From Sphingosinithalassobacter sp. CS137 (GTDB taxonomy: Bacteria; Pseudomonadota; Alphaproteobacteria; Sphingomonadales; Sphingomonadaceae), in the NCBI RefSeq assembly GCF_014334115.1, contig NZ_CP060494.1:1240001-1304000 (forward strand): a stretch of 64,000 nucleotides of DNA. Reading direction: 5' to 3'. Positions 33,874-43,663 of the stretch are shown here, one piece after another; the stretch's first letter is position 1; every line of letters begins with the position of its first letter. Below the pieces are notes generated by a model that searched no databases, had not been told where the DNA came from, and worked only from the letters and a program-made list of their open reading frames with translations. Both the position numbers and the translations under genes were made by a program.

Positions 33874-36624
33874 TCAGGCAGCCTGCGAGAGCTCGCCGTC
33901 GCCCGCGGCCGCCTCGAGCAGTCGGCGCTCGACAGCCTTCAGCCGCGGCCCGGCGACGATCTTGTCGCCGATCAGGTCGGTCACATAGAAAGTGTCGACC
34001 GCGCGTTCGCCATAGGTGGCGACATGCGCCGAACGGATCGTCACTTTCGACTGAAACAGGGCACGCGCGAGGTGATAGAGCAGCGCCGGCCGGTCGCGCG
34101 CATTCACTTCGATCACCGTGAACCGGTTCGATGCCTTGTTGTCGATCAGCACGTTCGGCTCGATCGTGAACGTATGCTGGCGCGGGTGCGGCAGCGGCTT
34201 GGTCATCAGCCGCTCGCTCAGCCGCGCACGATTGGCGAGCGCGTCGGCGATCCCGGCCTTCAGCCGCGCGAGCTGCGTCTCGTCGCCGAACGGTCTGCCG
34301 AAGGGGTCCTGCACCAGCAGATTGTCGAGCGCGAGCCCGTCGCGCGTCGTGTGGATGCGCGCATCGATGATGTTTCCGCCGGCGGCATGGATCGCCCCGG
34401 CGATGCGATAGAAGATGCCCGGATGGTCGGCGGCATAGACCGTCACCAGCGTCGCGCCGCGATCGGGATAGACCTGTGCCTCGACGGTCAGCTGCGCGAC
34501 GCCGGCGCCGTCGATCAGCCGCGCATTGCGCTCCAGAACATCCTCGGGCTCGGCGATCCAATAGGGCTCGGGCAGCCGCTCGACGATCCGCTCGATCCGC
34601 GGCGCTTCCCAGTTCAGCCGCTCCGCCAGCGCCCGCTGCTTCGCCGCGATCCGCTCGCTGCGTCCCTTCTGTGCATGGCCCAGCCGCAGCACCTCCTCCG
34701 CCGCCTCGAACAAATTGGTGAGCAGCTGGCGCTTCCAGCTGTTCCACACCCCGGGGCCCACCGCGCGGATGTCCACCACCGTCAGCACCAGCAGCATGCT
34801 GAGCCGCTGCGGCGACTGGACCGCCGAGGCGAAGTCGAGGATCGTCTTGAAGTCGGCAAGATCGCGCTTGAAGGCAGTCGCCGACATCAGCAGATGATAG
34901 CGCACCAGCCACGCGACCGTTTCGGTCTCCGCCTTGGTCAGTCCCAGCCGCGGGCACAGCCGCTGGGCCACTTCGGCACCGAGGACCGAATGGTCGCCGC
35001 CGCGGCCCTTGGCGATGTCGTGCAGCAGCACCGCGACGTAGAGCGCGCGCCGCGAGACGATCTGGCCGAAGATCTCGGTTGCGACCGGATGGTCCTCCTT
35101 CAGCTCGCCGCGCTCGATCCTGCTGAGCAGCCCCACTGCGCGGATCGTATGCTCGTCCACCGTGAAATGATGGTACATGTCGAACTGCATCTGCGCGACG
35201 ACACGGCCGAAATCGGGAACGAAGCGGCCGAACACGCCTGCTTCGTTCATCCAGCGCAGCACCGTCTCCGGATCGCGCGGGCTCGTCAGCACGTCGAGGA
35301 ACAGCGCATTGGCGCGCGGATCGTCGCGCGTGTCGTCGACCAACTTGGCGTCACGATTGGCGGCCCGCATCGCGAGCGGATGAATTTCCAGCCCGTGCAG
35401 GTCCGCAAGCTGGAAGATCTCGATCAGCCGCACCGGATCGGCTTGGAAGAACAAGTCGTCCGGCAGCGCCAGCCGGCCGCGATCGAGCACGAAGCCCTTC
35501 AGCTTGGCTGGGGCGCGCTTCAGTCGCGGCAGTCCGAAACGGCGGCCGCGCGCCGCATATTTCTCGTCGAGATGCGCGAGGAACAGGCCGGTGAGGTCGC
35601 CCACCTTCTTCGCCTGCAGGAAATAGAAGTGCATGAACCGCTCGACCTTCGATTTCCCCGGGCGGTCCGCATAGTTCATCCGCTCGGCGATCTCGCGCTG
35701 CAGGTCGAAGGTCAGCCGGTCCTCGGCGCGGCCGGTGATCAGGTGGAGATGGCAACGCACCGCCCACAGGAAATTCTCGGCGCGCCGGAACTGGCGGTAT
35801 TCCAGCTTGCTCAGAAGCCCCGCTTCGACGAGCTCGGCAGGCTCGCGCACGCCATTGGCATATTTGCCGATCCAGAAGAGCGTGTGCAGGTCGCGCAACC
35901 CGCCCTTGCCTTCCTTCACATTGGGCTCGACGACATAACGACTGTCGCCCATCCGCTTGTGCCGCTGGTCGCGCTCGGCGAGCTTCTGCGCGATGAAATC
36001 GCGGGCGCTGTCGGCCTGCACCTCGGCCTTGAAGCGCCGCGCGGCCTCGTCATAGAGCTCGGTATCGCCCCAGACGTAGCGCGCCTCGAGCAGCGCCGTG
36101 CGCACCGTCACGTCGCTCTTCGCCTGCCGCACCATCTCGTCGAGCGATCGAGTCGAATGGCCCAGCTTCAGCTGCATGTCCCACAGCGAATAGAGGATCG
36201 ATTCGATCACCTGCTCGGACCAGCCGGTGACTTTCCACGGCGTCAGAAAGCCGATGTCGACGTCCGAATGCGGCGCCATCTCGCCGCGGCCATAGCCGCC
36301 GACCGCGATCAGCGTCATCCGCTCGGCGGCGGTCGGGTTGCTGTTGGGATAGAGCCGCTCGACCGTGAAGTCCCACAGCAGCCGCAGGATCTGGTCGGTC
36401 AGGAAGGCGCCCGCCGCCGCCGCGCGATGCCCCCGCGTGGGATGCTCCGCCAGCCGCCGCGCGATCTCGGCGCGGCCTGCATCCAGCGCCGTGCGCAGCC
36501 GTGCCGTCGCGGCCTGGCGCAGCGCCGCGGTGTCGCCCGCCTCCAGCGAAGCCAGCGACTCGCGCACGGCGCGCCGATCGATGATGGCGCGGCGGTTTGG
36601 CAGCGAATCAAAGCGTCCGGACAT
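33874..36624 (-). CDS. glnD: Bifunctional PII uridylyltransferase/uridylyl-removing enzyme GlnD
   Basis: A nitrogen-status sensor that uridylylates PII proteins when glutamine is low and removes the group when it is high. The 916-residue product has the nucleotidyltransferase motif GGYGRGEMAPHSDVDIGFL (about 110-128), the GlnD-linker (YVVEPNVKEGKGGLRDLHTL), the HD hydrolase domain (LLHDIAKGRGGDHS) and two C-terminal ACT domains (TLVTVYAADHPGIFYRIA and VIEVNARDRPALLYHLAR) that bind glutamine. All parts are intact. Transcribed toward the antiporter. Confidence 0.97.
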   Translation of the reverse strand: MSGRFDSLPNRRAIIDRRAVRESLASLEAGDTAALRQAATARLRTALDAGRAEIARRLAEHPTRGHRAAAAGAFLTDQILRLLWDFTVERLYPNSNPTAAERMTLIAVGGYGRGEMAPHSDVDIGFLTPWKVTGWSEQVIESILYSLWDMQLKLGHSTRSLDEMVRQAKSDVTVRTALLEARYVWGDTELYDEAARRFKAEVQADSARDFIAQKLAERDQRHKRMGDSRYVVEPNVKEGKGGLRDLHTLFWIGKYANGVREPAELVEAGLLSKLEYRQFRRAENFLWAVRCHLHLITGRAEDRLTFDLQREIAERMNYADRPGKSKVERFMHFYFLQAKKVGDLTGLFLAHLDEKYAARGRRFGLPRLKRAPAKLKGFVLDRGRLALPDDLFFQADPVRLIEIFQLADLHGLEIHPLAMRAANRDAKLVDDTRDDPRANALFLDVLTSPRDPETVLRWMNEAGVFGRFVPDFGRVVAQMQFDMYHHFTVDEHTIRAVGLLSRIERGELKEDHPVATEIFGQIVSRRALYVAVLLHDIAKGRGGDHSVLGAEVAQRLCPRLGLTKAETETVAWLVRYHLLMSATAFKRDLADFKTILDFASAVQSPQRLSMLLVLTVVDIRAVGPGVWNSWKRQLLTNLFEAAEEVLRLGHAQKGRSERIAAKQRALAERLNWEAPRIERIVERLPEPYWIAEPEDVLERNARLIDGAGVAQLTVEAQVYPDRGATLVTVYAADHPGIFYRIAGAIHAAGGNIIDARIHTTRDGLALDNLLVQDPFGRPFGDETQLARLKAGIADALANRARLSERLMTKPLPHPRQHTFTIEPNVLIDNKASNRFTVIEVNARDRPALLYHLARALFQSKVTIRSAHVATYGERAVDTFYVTDLIGDKIVAGPRLKAVERRLLEAAAGDGELSQAA

Positions 36625-36680
36625 GTCCGGGACATAGGGGCGGTGGCGGCGCGGTGCCAGCCGCCCCCGGATGGCGGACC

Positions 36681-37244
36681 TCAGTCGGGCTTCTTCGCGA
36701 CGCCCACCAGCGCCGGGCGCAGCAGCCGGTCGCGGATCATGTATCCGGACTGGATTTCCTGCACCACCGTCCCCGGCTCGGCCTCGTCGCTCGGCACTTC
36801 GAGCATCGCCTGGTGCCGGTTCGGATCGAGCGGCTCGCCCATCGCGGCGACTCGCGAGATGCCGTGGCGCCCGAACACCGCGTCGATCTCGCGGCCTGTG
36901 GCTTCCAGGCCCGAGACCAGTCCCTTCATCTTGTCGTTCTCGCGAAGGTCGGCCGGAATCGCCGAAAGCGCGCGGCTCAGATTGTCGGCGACCGAGAGGA
37001 TGTCGCGCGCGAACTGAGTCACGGCATAGGCGCGCGCGTCCTCGGCTTCCTTCTCGGCGCGGCGGCGGACGTTCTGAGTCTCGGCGCGCGCATAGAGCAC
37101 TGCCGAGCGCGCTTCGGCCAGCTCGGCCTCCAGCGCGCCGATCCGGTCGTGCTCGGCAACTTCGGGAGCCGCTTCGGCGGTCTCGTCGCGCAGCGTTTCG
37201 CTGTCGTTTACGTCGGTCGTGTCCGACTTTTCCTGATCGATCAT
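36681..37244 (-). CDS. grpE: Nucleotide exchange factor GrpE
   Basis: Releases ADP from DnaK in the Hsp70 cycle. The 187-residue product has an acidic disordered N-terminus, a long coiled coil (DRIGALEAELAEARSAVLYARAETQNVRRRAEKE) and the beta-wing with HQAMLEVPSDEAEPGTVVQE and GYMIRDRLLRPALVGV. ATG 37244 has CAGGAA upstream. It lies 19 bases downstream of hrcA in the same orientation, the usual hrcA-grpE order, so it is in a heat-shock operon. Confidence 0.96.
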   Translation of the reverse strand: MIDQEKSDTTDVNDSETLRDETAEAAPEVAEHDRIGALEAELAEARSAVLYARAETQNVRRRAEKEAEDARAYAVTQFARDILSVADNLSRALSAIPADLRENDKMKGLVSGLEATGREIDAVFGRHGISRVAAMGEPLDPNRHQAMLEVPSDEAEPGTVVQEIQSGYMIRDRLLRPALVGVAKKPD

Positions 37245-37263
37245 GTGTTCCTGTTTTTCTGCG

Positions 37264-38307
37264 TCAGGCCAGCAATCTGGCCAGCGTTGATGCCGTGAAA
37301 TCCACCATGGGGACGACACGGGCATAGTTCAACCGAGTAGGCCCGATGACACCCACCACGCCCACGACGCGCCCGTCGAGCGCGCGCACGGGCTTGGCGA
37401 TCACCGACGAACCGGACAACGCGAAGAGCTTGTTTTCCGATCCGATGAAGATGCGCGTCGCGTCGCCTTCGCGGGCGCTGTCGAGCAGCCGGGCGATCTC
37501 CTGCTTGCCTTCCAGCTCGTCGAGCAGCTGGCGGACGCGCTCGAGATCCTCGGCGGCGCCTTCGTCGAGCAGCCGGGCCTGGCCGCGCACGATCAGCACC
37601 GGGCGGCTGTCGCCGTCCTCGCTCCAGATCGCCAGTCCGCGCTCGACCAGCGTCCGCGCCGCGCTGTCCAGCGCCGCCCGCTCGTCGCGAATCTGGCGCT
37701 CGATCCGCGCGCGCGCCTGGCTGAGCGTCAGCCCGCCCAGCGTCGCCGAAAGATAATTGGCGGCTTCGTTCAACGCGTCGGGGCGCATCCCCGGCGGCAG
37801 ATCGACGACCCGGTTCTCGACCGAGCCGTCGTCGCCCACCAGCACCGCGAGCGCGCGATCCTCGCTCAGCGGCACGAAGCCGAACTGGCGCAGGATCGGC
37901 TCCTTCTTCGGCACCATGACGAGCCCCGCGCAGGCCGAGAGGCCCGACAGCGCGGCGGTCGTGTTCGCCAGCGCCTCTTCGATCGGCCCCGCCTCGCCCG
38001 CGCGCGACTCGATCGCCGCGCGTTCGTCGGCGGTCGGCTCGCTCGCCTGCATCATCCCGTCGACGAACAGCCGCAGCCCGCTTTCGGTGGGAAGCCGCCC
38101 CGCGCTGGTATGCGGCGCGGCGAGCAGTCCCAGCTCCTCGAGGTCCTGCATCACGTTGCGGATCGAGGCCGGCGACAGGTTGAGCCCGGAGATCTTCGAG
38201 ATCGTGCGCGACCCCACCGGCGCGCCGCTGTCGAGATAGGATTCGACCACGATGCGAAAGACGTCGCGGGCACGGTCGGTCATCTCGTGGATCGGAGGCG
38301 TACTCAT
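37264..38307 (-). CDS. hrcA: Heat-inducible transcription repressor HrcA
   Basis: Represses chaperone genes by binding the CIRCE element. The 347-residue product has the winged helix (GAPVGSRTISKISGLNLSPA, SIRNVMQDLEELGLL), the GAF-like domain and the C-terminal GVVGVIGPTRLNYARVVPMV signature. ATG 38307 or 38313 are both possible. No CIRCE palindrome (TTAGCACTC-N9-GAGTGCTAA) is seen upstream, so its own operon may not be autorepressed in the classical way. Confidence 0.96.
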   Translation of the reverse strand: MSTPPIHEMTDRARDVFRIVVESYLDSGAPVGSRTISKISGLNLSPASIRNVMQDLEELGLLAAPHTSAGRLPTESGLRLFVDGMMQASEPTADERAAIESRAGEAGPIEEALANTTAALSGLSACAGLVMVPKKEPILRQFGFVPLSEDRALAVLVGDDGSVENRVVDLPPGMRPDALNEAANYLSATLGGLTLSQARARIERQIRDERAALDSAARTLVERGLAIWSEDGDSRPVLIVRGQARLLDEGAAEDLERVRQLLDELEGKQEIARLLDSAREGDATRIFIGSENKLFALSGSSVIAKPVRALDGRVVGVVGVIGPTRLNYARVVPMVDFTASTLARLLA

Positions 38308-38385
38308 GGCCATGATGTAGGCGCGGCGAGCGGCGTCCGCCAAGGGCTGCCGCGCGCCGCGCCGGAGTGTTGCGCGCTGCGGAGG

Positions 38386-38901
38386 TCAGGGCTGCTCGCC
38401 GATGAACCTCTCGATCGGCAGCAGCTCGGGCGCCTGACCCAGCGCATCGGCGATGGCGCTGTTCTGCTCCGCGGTGCACCCGAAGTAGAAATACAGGTTC
38501 TGACTGTCGCCGATCGGGCGGGTCCAGGTCACTTCGGCGCTCGGCATGTCGGTCGCCACCTGCTCGCAATTCGGCTCGCCATGGGCGTAGCGGACCGTGC
38601 CGGTCTCCGGGCGATAGGGCGCCAGCTTCGCCTTGAACGCGGCATATTGATCCGCGGTCAGCGTGAAATCGCGCTCGCCGGTCACTGCGGTGTTGCGGAT
38701 GCCGTTGAAGGTGCCGGTCCCGTCGGGGCGTACCGTCACCGAATAGACGGGGCAGAGGCCGAAGCAGGGGCCGGTCTCGTAGGTGATCGATTCGCTCTCC
38801 ACCGGGATCGGCGCGCCCACGGGTGCCTCGGGGGCGCGGCTCGTGGTGCAGCCCGCCAGTGCGAGCGCGGTCAAACCCACTGCAATCAAACGCATCATCA
38901 T
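38386..38901 (-). CDS. DUF6438-type lipoprotein
   Basis: A 171-residue predicted lipoprotein with lipobox LAGC near residue 18. It contains TGPCFGLCPVYSVTVRPDG, the hallmark of the small periplasmic DUF6438 family, and three or more cysteines that may pair. No function is known. Up to three ATG codons in a row (38901, 38898, 38895) can start it. Divergent from rph with 90 bases between. Confidence 0.85.
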   Translation of the reverse strand: MMMRLIAVGLTALALAGCTTSRAPEAPVGAPIPVESESITYETGPCFGLCPVYSVTVRPDGTGTFNGIRNTAVTGERDFTLTADQYAAFKAKLAPYRPETGTVRYAHGEPNCEQVATDMPSAEVTWTRPIGDSQNLYFYFGCTAEQNSAIADALGQAPELLPIERFIGEQP

Positions 38902-38991
38902 TCCTCCCTTTTCGCAGGATCGCCCGGCCGCACTGGCGCGTTCGCCCCATCGCCGCTAGGTCCCGCACCAAACCTTACAGGAGACTGAAAC

Positions 38992-39708
38992 ATGCGCCCA
39001 TCCGGCCGCGCCCCCGACGAGATGCGGGCGATCACGATCGAGCCTCATTTCACGCGCCACGCCGAGGGCTCGGTCCTGATCGGCTTCGGCGATACCCGCG
39101 TGCTGGTGACCGCCTCGGTAGAGGAGCGGCTGCCGCCCTGGCTGCGCGGCAAGGGCGAAGGCTGGGTCACCGCCGAATATGGCATGCTCCCGCGCGCGAC
39201 TCACACGCGCGGCAATCGCGAGGCGGCAAAGGGCAAGCAATCGGGCCGCACTCAGGAAATCCAGCGTCTGATCGGCCGCTCGCTCCGCGCGGTCACCGAT
39301 CTCAAGCTGCTCGGCGAGCGCCAGATCACGCTCGACTGCGACGTGATCCAGGCCGATGGCGGCACGCGCACCGCGGCGATTTCGGGCGCCTGGGTGGCGC
39401 TGCGGATCGCAGTCGACAAGTTGCTGGCGCAAGGCGCGCTGGCCGAGAACCCGATCCGCGACCAGGTCGCGGCGGTGAGCTGCGGCATCTATCAGGGCAC
39501 GCCGGTGCTCGACCTCGATTACGATGAGGATTCGAACGCCGACGCCGACGCCAATTTCGTGCTGCTGGGCGACGGTCGCATCGCCGAAGCGCAGGCGACC
39601 GCCGAAGGCGCCTGCTACGACGAAGAAGGGCTGCTGCGCCTGCTCCGCCTCGCGCGCATCGGCTGCAACGACATCTTCGCCGCGCAGAAGAAGGCGGTCG
39701 GCGGATGA
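38992..39708 (+). CDS. rph: Ribonuclease PH
   Basis: A phosphorolytic 3'-5' exonuclease that trims tRNA 3' ends. The 238-residue product has the family start [20 protein letters not shown], the [21 protein letters not shown] loop and the phosphate-site [26 protein letters not shown] block. CAGGAGA precedes the ATG. The stop overlaps the rdgB start (ATGA at 39705-39708), so the two are co-translated. Confidence 0.97.
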   Translation: MRPSGRAPDEMRAITIEPHFTRHAEGSVLIGFGDTRVLVTASVEERLPPWLRGKGEGWVTAEYGMLPRATHTRGNREAAKGKQSGRTQEIQRLIGRSLRAVTDLKLLGERQITLDCDVIQADGGTRTAAISGAWVALRIAVDKLLAQGALAENPIRDQVAAVSCGIYQGTPVLDLDYDEDSNADADANFVLLGDGRIAEAQATAEGACYDEEGLLRLLRLARIGCNDIFAAQKKAVGG

Positions 39709-40352
39709 CCGGTCCGAATGAAGGCATCGGCGGCGATGCGCCGCAGGCGATCCGCAAGCTCCAGCCCGGCAGGCTCGTCATCGCCAGCCACAATCCCGGC
39801 AAGGTGCGCGAGATCGCCGAGCTGCTTGGCCCGTATGGCATCGCGCCGGTGTCGGCGGCCGAACTCGACCTGCCCGAGCCGGAAGAGACCGGCACCAGCT
39901 TCGTCGCCAATGCCGAGCTGAAGGCGCTCCAGGCCGCCGACCTCTCGGGCCTTCCCGCACTGGCCGACGACAGCGGCCTGTGCGTCGAGGCGCTGGGCAA
40001 CGAGCCCGGCATCTTCTCGGCGCGCTGGGCGGGTCCGGCACGCGACTTCAACGTCGCGATGAGCCGAGTCGAGCGTCGGCTCGAACAGCTCGGGCCGGAA
40101 ACGCCGCGCGATGCGCACTTCATCTGCGCGCTCGCGCTCGCCTGGCCCGACGGCCATGTCGAATGGTTCGAGGGCCGCGTCGATGGCACGCTCGTCTGGC
40201 CGCCGCGCGGGACGCGGGGTTTCGGCTATGATCCGGTGTTCCTGCCGAACGGCGAGGAACGGACCTTCGGCGAAATGGACCCGGCGAAGAAGCACGGCAT
40301 GAGCCACCGCGCCGATGCCTTCCGCCAGCTCGTGGCGGCAGTTCTCGACTGA
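39705..40352 (+). CDS. rdgB: XTP/dITP pyrophosphatase (non-canonical purine NTP pyrophosphatase)
   Basis: Removes ITP, dITP and XTP from the nucleotide pool. The 215-residue product has [18 protein letters not shown] (substrate-binding SHNPGK), [32 protein letters not shown] (metal-binding DDSG), [10 protein letters not shown] and [15 protein letters not shown]. This is a complete HAM1/RdgB family member. The N-terminal 20 residues are a non-conserved extension, which suggests that the true start could be later, but the overlap with rph favours this one. Confidence 0.96.
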   Translation: MTGPNEGIGGDAPQAIRKLQPGRLVIASHNPGKVREIAELLGPYGIAPVSAAELDLPEPEETGTSFVANAELKALQAADLSGLPALADDSGLCVEALGNEPGIFSARWAGPARDFNVAMSRVERRLEQLGPETPRDAHFICALALAWPDGHVEWFEGRVDGTLVWPPRGTRGFGYDPVFLPNGEERTFGEMDPAKKHGMSHRADAFRQLVAAVLD

Positions 40353-40457
40353 CCAGGCGCGTTATCCCCGGATTTCCGTGCGTTAACCCTCTTCGCTCGG
40401 GAACCTCGCACCCGCAGCTTCGCTGGCGCTTCAGCTATCCGGGCGAGGGAGAGGTTC

Positions 40458-40643
40458 ATGGGATCGATGCGACGCTTCGCGACACTGCTGGAGCATCTGG
40501 CGGAGGATGAGCGCGCGGCGGTGCCGGTCGCGCCGTGCGACTGCGATACCGGGAATGCCAAGGCCGAACCCGCCCCCGCTCCGGTGGCCCGCTCCGGCAG
40601 GAAGCCGCGCGGCGGCCCCATGAGCGGCGCTGGAGGAGCCTGA
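40458..40643 (+). CDS. Possible small hypothetical protein
   Basis: A 61-residue reading frame preceded by a GGGAGAGG ribosome binding site at suitable distance. It begins MGSMRRFATLLEHLAEDERA, a plausible amphipathic helix, then a short CDCD motif and a Pro/Ala/Arg tail. It is isolated between rdgB and tRNA-Tyr, in a 530-base region with no other gene. It could be a chance open frame in GC-rich sequence. Conservation between relatives would decide. Confidence 0.35.
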   Translation: MGSMRRFATLLEHLAEDERAAVPVAPCDCDTGNAKAEPAPAPVARSGRKPRGGPMSGAGGA

Positions 40644-40659
40644 CCGCGGCTGCGGAAAA

Positions 40660-40746
40660 TGGTGGACAGGGCTGGATTCGAACCAGCGTACGGGAAACCC
40701 GGGCAGATTTACAGTCTGCTGCCTTTAACCACTCGGCCACCTGTCC
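40660..40746 (-). tRNA. tRNA-Tyr (anticodon GTA)
   Basis: The complementary strand folds as a class II tRNA. The acceptor stem is GGACAGG / CCTGTCC, the anticodon arm is GCAGA-CTGTAAA-TCTGC giving anticodon GTA, a long variable arm (CCCGGGTTTCCCGTACG region) follows, and the T loop has GGTTCGAATCC. The CCA end is encoded. No integrase or att-like repeat was found nearby. Confidence 0.97.
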
Positions 40747-40884
40747 ATGGGAGCCGCTTGTCGAGCGAGCGGCGTCCAATGCCGATGCGCGCGCCGCCTG
40801 TCAACGCCGCAGCGCGCACTTGCGCCGCCATCGGCTCGCGAATAGCGTCCGCGCCGATCGAACGCTTCACCTTCAAGGAGTTCC

Positions 40885-42501
40885 ATGCGCGCTCTCGCAC
40901 TCGTCCTCGCGGCCGCCGCCCTGGTCGCCCCGCTTTCCGCCACGGCCCAGCAGGTCGACCGCAGCCAGACTGCACGCATCCTCGCCGAAGGCACCAGCCA
41001 GTCCGAAGTGATGCGGATCGCGCAATATCTCACCGATGTGATCGGGCCGCGGCTCACCAACTCGCCCGGCATGCGCACGGCTGAGGACTGGACCGCCGCC
41101 AAGTTCCGCGAATGGGGGCTGTCGAACGTCCACAAGGAAGGATTCGAGTTCGGCCGCGGATGGTGGGCGGAGCGCTACAACGGCCGCATGATCACGCCGC
41201 GGATCGACGAGCTCTCGGTCGTTCCGGTCACCTGGACGCCGGGCACCGGCACGCCCGTCACCGGCGAGGCGGTCTATGCTCCGATCGACAGCGCCGGCGA
41301 TTTCGACGCCTGGCGCGGCAAGCTGGCGGGCAAGATCGTGCTCCTCAGCGAGCCCGAGGAGCGCCCCGATCCGACCGAACCCGCCTTCCGCCGCTGGACC
41401 GACGAGCAGCTCGCCGAGTTCAACAGCTACGCAATCCCGAACTACAGCCCGAACCGTGGTTCGGCGCGGGTCGGCGCGAGGAGCTTCGCTGCGCAGCGCG
41501 ACGCGTTCCTGAAGGAAGAGGGTGCGCTCGCGGTCGTCACCATGTCCTATCGCGACGGCAATCTCCTCCACGGCAGCGGCTACACCTTCGGCACGGGCGA
41601 AACCCCGTCGATGCCGACCTTCGAAATGGGCGCGGAGGACTATCGCCGCACTGTCCGGCTGATCCGGATGGGCGCCGCGCCGCAGCTCGAGCTCAACAGC
41701 GTCGTCCATTTCGACGACAGCGACACCCAGGCGTACAATGTCATCGCCGACATCCCCGGCACCGACCGGAACGCCGGCTATGTCATGGCGGGCGCGCATC
41801 TCGACAGCTGGGCCGCGGGCGACGGCGCGGCGGACAATGCGGCCGGTTCGGCGATGGTGATGGAGGCCGCGCGGATCATCCGTTCGCTCGGCATCCGCCC
41901 GAAGCGCACGATCCGCTTCGCGCTGTGGAACGGCGAGGAGCAGGGCCTGCTCGGGTCGATGGATTATGTCGAGCGCCACATCGCCTCGCGCCCTGTGGAC
42001 CCGAGCCTCACCGGCATCGCGCGCTACATGGGCTGGCGCAACGCCTGGCCGCTCGCCAAGCAGGCCGACTACGACCGGCTCGTCGCCTATTTCAATCTCG
42101 ACAACGGCTCGGGCCGGATTCGCGGCATCAACGCCCAGGGCAATCCCGCCGTGGTGCCGATCTTCGAGGAATGGCTCCGCCCGTTCGAATCGCTGGGCGC
42201 CACGCAGGTGGCGATGCGCAGCGTCGGCGGCACCGATCACGTCTTCTTCGACGCGGTGGGCATCCCCGCCTTCCAGTTCATCCAGGATCCGCTCGATTAC
42301 GGCAGCCGGCTGCACCACACCAACGTCGACACCTTCGATCATCTGAAGGCCGACGACCTGCGGCAGGGTGCGGTCATCCTCGCTGCCTTCCTGATCCAGG
42401 CCGCCAATGCCGATGCGCCGCTGCCGCGCGTCCCCTTCCCGCGCGAGCCGAATGCCTCCGACGGCTTCTATCCCTTCCCCGCGGCGGACGCGGGCCACTG
42501 A
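40885..42501 (+). CDS. M28-family metallopeptidase (carboxypeptidase Q-like)
   Basis: A 538-residue exported zinc peptidase. The signal peptide ends at LSATAQQ (about residue 22). A PA-like insert (about 100-230) precedes the catalytic part, where AGAHLDSWAAGDGAADNAAGS supplies His and Asp ligands, FALWNGEEQGLLGS the catalytic and zinc Glu, and LHHTNVDTFD the last His. The substrate is a dipeptide or similar small peptide. Its TGA overlaps the ATG of rlmB (TGATG). Confidence 0.9.
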   Translation: MRALALVLAAAALVAPLSATAQQVDRSQTARILAEGTSQSEVMRIAQYLTDVIGPRLTNSPGMRTAEDWTAAKFREWGLSNVHKEGFEFGRGWWAERYNGRMITPRIDELSVVPVTWTPGTGTPVTGEAVYAPIDSAGDFDAWRGKLAGKIVLLSEPEERPDPTEPAFRRWTDEQLAEFNSYAIPNYSPNRGSARVGARSFAAQRDAFLKEEGALAVVTMSYRDGNLLHGSGYTFGTGETPSMPTFEMGAEDYRRTVRLIRMGAAPQLELNSVVHFDDSDTQAYNVIADIPGTDRNAGYVMAGAHLDSWAAGDGAADNAAGSAMVMEAARIIRSLGIRPKRTIRFALWNGEEQGLLGSMDYVERHIASRPVDPSLTGIARYMGWRNAWPLAKQADYDRLVAYFNLDNGSGRIRGINAQGNPAVVPIFEEWLRPFESLGATQVAMRSVGGTDHVFFDAVGIPAFQFIQDPLDYGSRLHHTNVDTFDHLKADDLRQGAVILAAFLIQAANADAPLPRVPFPREPNASDGFYPFPAADAGH

Positions 42502-43262
42502 TGGCGCGGCGCGGCCACCGTCCCTCGCAGGCGCCTGCCTCGCGCCCGCGCTTCTACGGGCGCCACGCCGTGCTCGCGGCGCTGGCGAACCCGGAGCGGC
42601 GCGTGCGCAAGATCTGGGGCACGCGCGAGGCGCTGGGCGCGCTCGATCTCCCGCCGGTGATCCCGATCACCTATGCCGATGCGGCCGATCTCGGCCGGCT
42701 GGTGCCCGGCGATGCGCCGCATCAGGGGCTGGTCGCCGAGGTCGATCCGCTCGAGGACATCTGGCTCGGTGATCTGCTCGAACAGGGCGCGCGCGATCGC
42801 CGCCCGCTCGTCGTGCTCGACCAGGTCACCGATCCGCACAATGTCGGCGCGGTGCTGCGCTCGGCGGCGGCGTTCGACGCGCTGGGCATCGTCACGCAGG
42901 ATCGGCACGCGCCGCCCGAATCGGGGGCGCTTGCACGTTCGGCCTCGGGTGCGCTCGAAATCGTCCCCTGGGTGCGGGTGGTGAACCTGTCCCGCGCGCT
43001 CGGCGAGATCGCCGATGCGGGGTTCTGGCGCGTCGGCCTGACGGGGCATGTCGAAGCGACGCTCGCCGAGGCGATCGGCCGCGAAGGACGCATCTGCCTG
43101 GTCCTGGGCGCCGAAGGCGAAGGCATGCGCCAGAACACCGAGGCGCATTGCGACCTGCTGGCGAAGCTCCCGATCTCGCCCCGAGTCGAAAGCCTCAACG
43201 TCTCGAACGCCGCGGCGATCGCGCTCTATGCCGTGGCGACTCGGCCCACGGTGCCGCAATGA
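42501..43262 (+). CDS. rlmB: 23S rRNA (guanosine-2'-O-)-methyltransferase RlmB (TrmH/SpoU family)
   Basis: Methylates the 2'-OH of a conserved guanosine in 23S rRNA (G2251 in E. coli numbering). The 253-residue product has the N-terminal substrate domain (FYGRHAVLAALANPERRVRKIW) and the SPOUT trefoil-knot motifs VLDQVTDPHNVGAVLRSA, LVLGAEGEGMR and ESLNVSNAAAIALYA. The start overlaps the stop of the upstream peptidase gene. Confidence 0.93.
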   Translation: MARRGHRPSQAPASRPRFYGRHAVLAALANPERRVRKIWGTREALGALDLPPVIPITYADAADLGRLVPGDAPHQGLVAEVDPLEDIWLGDLLEQGARDRRPLVVLDQVTDPHNVGAVLRSAAAFDALGIVTQDRHAPPESGALARSASGALEIVPWVRVVNLSRALGEIADAGFWRVGLTGHVEATLAEAIGREGRICLVLGAEGEGMRQNTEAHCDLLAKLPISPRVESLNVSNAAAIALYAVATRPTVPQ

Positions 43263-43282
43263 ACCGGCCGGACTGAAGCGCC

Positions 43283-43600
43283 TCAATCCTCTTCGGCGAT
43301 CGTCACTTTCAACCCGTCCAGCTCGTCGGTGAACGGGATCTGGCACGACAGGCGCGAGCGTTCGTCGCGGTCGGCCGAGCTGTCGAGCAGATCATTCTCG
43401 TCGTCGCTCATCGGCGGCAGTTTGGCCGCAAATTCCGGGTCGACATGGACGTGGCAGGTGGCGCACGAGCAGCAGCCGCCACACAGCGCGAGCAACTCGT
43501 CGAAGCCGTTGTCGCGGATCACTTCCATCACCGAAAGGCCCACGTCGCCCGTGACTTCGCGTTCTTCCCCATCCCGTGTCACGACGATAAGCTTCGGCAT
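43283..43600 (-). CDS. 2Fe-2S ferredoxin (adrenodoxin type)
   Basis: A 105-residue electron carrier with the vertebrate-type pattern C40-x5-C46-x2-C49 and C86 ([11 protein letters not shown] ... RLSCQI). Such ferredoxins serve P450s, Rieske oxygenases or Fe-S assembly. A P450 lies 28 kb away in this window, but any partnership is inference. It converges with rlmB and diverges from the glycosylase gene. Confidence 0.92.
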   Translation of the reverse strand: MPKLIVVTRDGEEREVTGDVGLSVMEVIRDNGFDELLALCGGCCSCATCHVHVDPEFAAKLPPMSDDENDLLDSSADRDERSRLSCQIPFTDELDGLKVTIAEED

Positions 43601-43663
43601 GCCAGTCTCCTTTGTCGTCGGCTCCCATGCCGCCGATCCCCTTGCATTTCAAGGATGGCGCCG

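Noticed and set aside
34024..37017. A 997-codon open frame on the plus strand opposite glnD and part of grpE
   Set aside because: Antisense to a full-length glnD with all motifs; low-complexity composition typical of a shadow frame.
38308..38385. CIRCE element before hrcA
   Set aside because: No TTAGCACTC/GAGTGCTAA half-sites found in the spacer.
40660..40746. Genomic island integration at tRNA-Tyr or tRNA-Ala (20365)
   Set aside because: No integrase, no duplicated tRNA 3' ends and no change in gene character on either side.
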